In this document: piece by piece, positions 4,925 through 7,762 of the stretch
How positions within the stretch are numbered: position 1 is the stretch's first letter
Layout: each line of letters begins with the position of its first letter
From: Deltaproteobacteria bacterium
GTDB lineage: Bacteria; Myxococcota_A; UBA796; UBA9615
Direction of reading: 5' to 3'
Assembly (NCBI GenBank): GCA_029261955.1
Contig: JAJDAI010001228.1
Location: 1 to 7,762 of the forward strand
DNA length: 7,762 nt
The notes under the pieces: model-generated
The model's input: the letters and a program-made list of their open reading frames with translations, nothing else
Database searches by the model: none
What the model was told of the DNA's origin: nothing
Translations under genes and position numbers: made by a program

Positions 4925-6868
4925 CGCCGCGTCCGTGATGACTTCGACCAGCGCCGGCCCCTCGTGGGCGATCGCCTTCGTCAGCGCAGCATCGAGCTCG
5001 TCGCCACGGCTCACCCGGATCCCCAGCGCCCCGCACTGCTCGGCGAAGGCCGCGAAGGACGGGTTCACGAGCCCGGTCTGCCAGACGTCCCAGTGGCCCG
5101 CACGCTGCTCCTTGCTGATCTTGCCCAGCTCGCCGTTGTTCATGACGACGTGGGTGATGTCCATGCTGTGGCGCACCGCCGTCGTCACCTCGGCGAGGTA
5201 CTGCCCCAGGCCGCCGTCCCCCGACAGCGAGACCACCTTGCGCCCGGAGAAGCGCGGGTCCTCGCCCTGCGTCGCGGCCCAGGCCCCCATCGCCGCGGGC
5301 AGCCCGAAGCCGATGGAGCCCAGGTACCCCGACATCAGCACCGTCTGCCCCTTGCACTCGAAGTAGCGCCCGAAGGAGTAGGTGTTGTTGCCCACGTCCA
5401 CCGGCATGATCGCGTCGGCGGGCACGAGCCGAGTCATCGCCTCGAAGAGCACCGCTGCGGACAGGCCGAGCTCGCTGGTCTCGCCCATGCGCCTTCTCTT
5501 CTCGTCCCGCCAGATGCGCCAGCGCTCGGCGACGTCGGGGCGCTGATCGACCGCGGCCGCGCCCTCCATGCACCTGTGCAGCGCCTGCACGGTCACCCCG
5601 ATCTCCCCCCAGACCGGCACGTCGACGGCGTGGAAGCGGCCGAGCTGCGCCCGGTCCAGATCCACCTGGATGGTCGGGGTCTTGCTGGAGATGCCGGTGT
5701 GGTTCGAGAAGCTGGCGCCGAGCACGAGCAGCAGGTCCGCCTCGTTCATCATCCAGCTGGCGACGGGCGTGCCGCTGCGTCCCAGAACCCCGCAGCCGAG
5801 CGAGTGCCGGTCCGACACCTGGCCCTTCGCTTTGAAGGTCGTGAGCACGGGCGCGTTCAGGTGCTCCGCGAGATCCAGGACCGCGTCCATGGAGAAGCGG
5901 GCGCCGTGACCGACGACGATGACCGGTCGCTTCGCCTCACGCAGGCGCTGAGCTGCCTCTTTCAGGGCGTCGGCCGGCGGCGAGATCGAAGCCGAAGCGA
6001 TGCGGCCGGCCGGGCTGCCTGCGGTGCCCTCGTTGGGGATCACCTGGACCTCGTCGGGCAGGACGACGTGGGACACGCCCGGGCCCAGCAGCGCGTGCTT
6101 GCAGGCCAGGGTCGTCTGCTCGCCGAAGTCGCTGGTCGCGGCGAGCTGGTTGCCCCAGACGGCGACGCCTCCGAAGGCCGCCACGAGGTCGACCTCCTGG
6201 AAGGCCGCTCGGCCCATGAGCTTGCTGGGCACCTGGCCTGTGATGGCGACCACGGGCGAGCGGTCGACATGCGCGTCCCAGAGGCCGGTCAGCAGGTTCG
6301 TCGCGCCAGGCCCGGCGATGGCGAAGCAGACCGCGGGACGGCCGGTGAGCTTTCCGTAGGCCGAGGCGGCGAAGGCGGCGGCTCCCTCGTGGCGGATGCC
6401 GACGTAGCGGATGCGCCCGGCCTGCTCCTGAAGTCGGAAGGCCTCGGCCATGCCCAGGTTGCTGTGCCCGACCATGCCGAAGACCGAGTCGACGCCCCAG
6501 TTCACCAGCGTCTCGGCGATCACGTCCGAGGAGGTCCGCGGCGCCGGCTCGGGGTCGAGCACCGCGATGTAGACGCCGTCCTCGCGCACCTCGACGGGGT
6601 GGGTGTCCACGCCGTCGTCGTAGCCGGGCGGGTTGCCGGTCAAGGGGTCGAAGTCCCAGCCGTGCCAGGGGCAGCGCAGCAGGCCGTTCTCGATGGAGCC
6701 CTCGCCCAGCGGGCCGCCCTGGTGGGGGCAGGCGTCGTCCAGCGCGGCGTACTGGCCCTCGTGGTGGGTCAGGCAGAAGCGTCGGCGCTCGCAGGTGATG
6801 GACTTGACGCGGCCCTCGGGCAGCTCGTCCAGCTCGGCGACTTTGAGCCAGGTACGGGAAGCGGACAT
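4916..6868 (-). CDS. Rieske [2Fe-2S] domain fused to a ThDP-dependent acetolactate synthase/pyruvate oxidase-like enzyme
   Basis: Predicted 650-residue soluble protein; no signal peptide or membrane segment is evident. Residues about 7-105 are a Rieske ferredoxin domain with C47-x-H49 and C66-x2-H69 (CPHQG ... CPWHGWDF), the complete cluster-ligand set. Residues about 112-645 are a full three-part ThDP enzyme. The pyrimidine domain has the proton-relay glutamate E161 in RHEGAAAFAASAYG. The central domain runs about 298-425 (RPVIVVGHGARF; ADLLLVLGASFS). The pyrophosphate domain has G550-D551-G552 followed by N577-N578 at the usual GDG-x(25-30)-NN distance, binding metal and diphosphate. The superfamily decarboxylates or ligates 2-oxo acids; pyruvate oxidase-like members pass electrons to an acceptor, so the Rieske domain could be a built-in electron relay. 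That is inference, as is any flavin content. ATG 6868 has GAGGT just upstream and gives an N-terminus at the Rieske fold. Divergent from the regulator at 7090. Confidence 0.92.
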   Translation of the reverse strand: MSASRTWLKVAELDELPEGRVKSITCERRRFCLTHHEGQYAALDDACPHQGGPLGEGSIENGLLRCPWHGWDFDPLTGNPPGYDDGVDTHPVEVREDGVYIAVLDPEPAPRTSSDVIAETLVNWGVDSVFGMVGHSNLGMAEAFRLQEQAGRIRYVGIRHEGAAAFAASAYGKLTGRPAVCFAIAGPGATNLLTGLWDAHVDRSPVVAITGQVPSKLMGRAAFQEVDLVAAFGGVAVWGNQLAATSDFGEQTTLACKHALLGPGVSHVVLPDEVQVIPNEGTAGSPAGRIASASISPPADALKEAAQRLREAKRPVIVVGHGARFSMDAVLDLAEHLNAPVLTTFKAKGQVSDRHSLGCGVLGRSGTPVASWMMNEADLLLVLGASFSNHTGISSKTPTIQVDLDRAQLGRFHAVDVPVWGEIGVTVQALHRCMEGAAAVDQRPDVAERWRIWRDEKRRRMGETSELGLSAAVLFEAMTRLVPADAIMPVDVGNNTYSFGRYFECKGQTVLMSGYLGSIGFGLPAAMGAWAATQGEDPRFSGRKVVSLSGDGGLGQYLAEVTTAVRHSMDITHVVMNNGELGKISKEQRAGHWDVWQTGLVNPSFAAFAEQCGALGIRVSRGDELDAALTKAIAHEGPALVEVITDAALL

Positions 6869-7089
6869 GGGACCTCGGGAGGGGGAAGCCGGGGGTCTCC
6901 CGGGGGGACCGAACGCTACGTCGCGAAGGACGTGGCGTCGACTCGGAGTCTTGTCTGGCTCGGGCCGGTCGCGTGGGCATGGAGGCGTGGGGTGTTGGGG
7001 CGAGGCAACAGTCCTCCGGGTCCATGTGCAGGGCTGGGCTGCGCTAGCGTGCCGTCGCGGGTTTTGGGGCTGGTTTCGGAGGATGTCTG
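6869..7089. promoter_or_regulatory. Divergent intergenic region with small palindromes
   Basis: These 221 bp separate the Rieske-ThDP gene (minus) from the AAA+ regulator (plus) and should hold both promoters. Visible elements: GACTC-G-GAGTC (6940-6950), the 8-bp palindrome CGCTAGCG (7042-7049), and an imperfect repeat GGTCTCCC/GGGGGACC (6894-6901 with 6903-6910, one mismatch) in the Rieske-gene leader. A weak minus-strand promoter reading is TCGACG (6941-6936) and TAGCGT (6918-6913) with 17-bp spacing, abutting the GACTC palindrome. I find no sigma-54 -24/-12 element with correct GG-N10-GC spacing on either strand. Confidence 0.35.
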
Positions 7090-7762
7090 ATGTCGGACGG
7101 TGCAGCCCGCCTGCGGGCCGAGCGCGACCTGCTCGTGTGGTTCCTGGAGCAGCGTGAACAGGATGAGCCCGAGGCCTTCCTCGGGGACGCGCTGGCGCGA
7201 GTCGTGGAGCTGGTGGGGGCGGCGCGGGGCTACCTGGCGCTGGAGACGCTGGGGCAGGGCGCGCCCTGGTGGCGCAGCCTGGGCTTCGACGAGCGTGAGC
7301 TGGAGCTGGTCCGTGCGACGATCTCGACCGGGATCGTCGCGGAGGCGCTGGCCACCGGGAAGGCCGTGAGCACCAAGTCTGCGCTCTTCGACGCGCGCTG
7401 GGGCAAGCAGCCGAGTGTGCGCCAGAACCGAATCCGCGCCGTGCTCTGCGCGCCCATCGGGCTGGATGCGGGGCAGGGCGTGCTCTACCTGCAGGGCGAG
7501 CCGGACGGCCCCGGCCTTGTCGAGGACGCGGAGCGGCTGGCGACGCTCTTCGCGCGGCACCTCGGCGCGGCAGCGGAGCGGGTGCGGGCGAACCACGAGG
7601 CTTCGCTGGCCCTGGACGCGACCCGGGATCTGCGCGAGGGCCTCGTGCTGGACGGCCTGGTGGGTCGGGGCGAGGCCTTCGCCCAGGTCCTTCGCAGCAT
7701 GCGGCTGGCGGCGCCTACGGACGTGACGGTGCTGCTGACGGGGCCGACGGGCACGGGCAAGA
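7090..7762 (+). CDS. GAF-domain, sigma-54-activator-type AAA+ regulator (5' part, cut by window end)
   Basis: The first 224 residues are in the window and the reading frame stays open to the edge. Residues about 28-165 look like a GAF sensory domain (ALARVVELVGAARGYLAL near 34-51; IRAVLCAPIGL 115-125; GVLYLQG 130-136), followed by a linker helix. From about 187, LDGLVGRGEAFAQVLRSM and PTDVTVLLTGPTGTGK match the start of the AAA+ domain of NtrC-type enhancer-binding proteins (usual form: hit on a region, then VLI.GE.GTGKE). The Walker A here reads GPTGTGK (218-224), with Pro where Glu is usual. Start ATG 7090 has a strong GGAGG at 7078-7082 with 7-nt spacing. A GAFTGA loop and C-terminal Fis-type HTH would be expected beyond the edge but are not seen. 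It is divergent from the Rieske-ThDP gene and may regulate it. Confidence 0.85.
   Translation, partial: MSDGAARLRAERDLLVWFLEQREQDEPEAFLGDALARVVELVGAARGYLALETLGQGAPWWRSLGFDERELELVRATISTGIVAEALATGKAVSTKSALFDARWGKQPSVRQNRIRAVLCAPIGLDAGQGVLYLQGEPDGPGLVEDAERLATLFARHLGAAAERVRANHEASLALDATRDLREGLVLDGLVGRGEAFAQVLRSMRLAAPTDVTVLLTGPTGTGK

Noticed and set aside
7009..7024. Second sigma-54-like match on the minus strand (CGGAGGACTGTTGC)
   Set aside because: A TTGC is present, but the distance from GG is N9 and the -24 half lacks TGGCAC.
7038..7055. Sigma-54 -24/-12 promoter for the Rieske-ThDP gene (minus strand GGCACGCTAGCGCA)
   Set aside because: The TGGCACG-like half is good, but the downstream GC is one base off the strict GG-N10-GC spacing and the TTGC part is missing.
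4964..7090. 708-codon plus-strand open frame opposite the Rieske-ThDP gene
   Set aside because: It is the antisense shadow of a gene with complete Rieske and ThDP motifs. Its product is low-complexity Arg/His/Ala/Val-rich with no recognisable domain, as expected from GC-rich third-position bias.

Overview
This is a GC-rich window (by eye about two thirds G+C or more) with densely packed genes. The strong third-position G/C bias leaves very long spurious ORFs on the opposite strands. GC-rich coding, a GAF plus sigma-54-type AAA+ regulator and short 4-bp operon overlaps would suit a myxobacterium-like or other GC-rich Gram-negative genome. There is no rRNA or other phylogenetic marker here, so that placement is inference.

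Layout. (1) Bases 1-94: three tandem 18-bp units rich in C6/G6 runs, then a short non-coding stretch downstream of the first operon. (2) 95-3806, minus strand: a three-gene operon read right to left, encoding a Wzx-type polysaccharide flippase, a nitroreductase with a long N-terminal extension, and a polysaccharide pyruvyl transferase family protein. The junctions are ATGA and GTGA stop/start overlaps, so the genes are probably translationally coupled and serve one surface-polysaccharide function. (3) 3807-3923: a divergent control region with a perfect 7-bp-arm inverted repeat that covers the predicted -35 box of the flippase operon. (4) 3924-4909, plus strand: a small FmdB-type zinc-ribbon protein, then after 29 bp a nucleotidyltransferase-fold protein that starts at GTG. 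(5) 4916-6868, minus strand: a 650-residue protein fusing an N-terminal Rieske [2Fe-2S] domain to a complete thiamine-diphosphate enzyme of the acetolactate synthase/pyruvate oxidase superfamily. Its stop lies 6 bp from the nucleotidyltransferase stop, and both stops sit inside one hairpin-forming inverted repeat. (6) 6869-7089: a divergent intergenic region with small palindromes. (7) 7090 to the right edge, plus strand: the start of a GAF + AAA+ regulator, cut by the window inside its Walker A motif.

The most unusual item is the Rieske-ThDP fusion. It puts a one-electron carrier on a carbanion-forming enzyme, next to a divergently transcribed regulator that could control it. The flippase/nitroreductase/pyruvyl transferase operon is a compact polysaccharide-modification set with no glycosyltransferase in view. 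No tRNA, rRNA, CRISPR array, insertion sequence or transposase gene was found.
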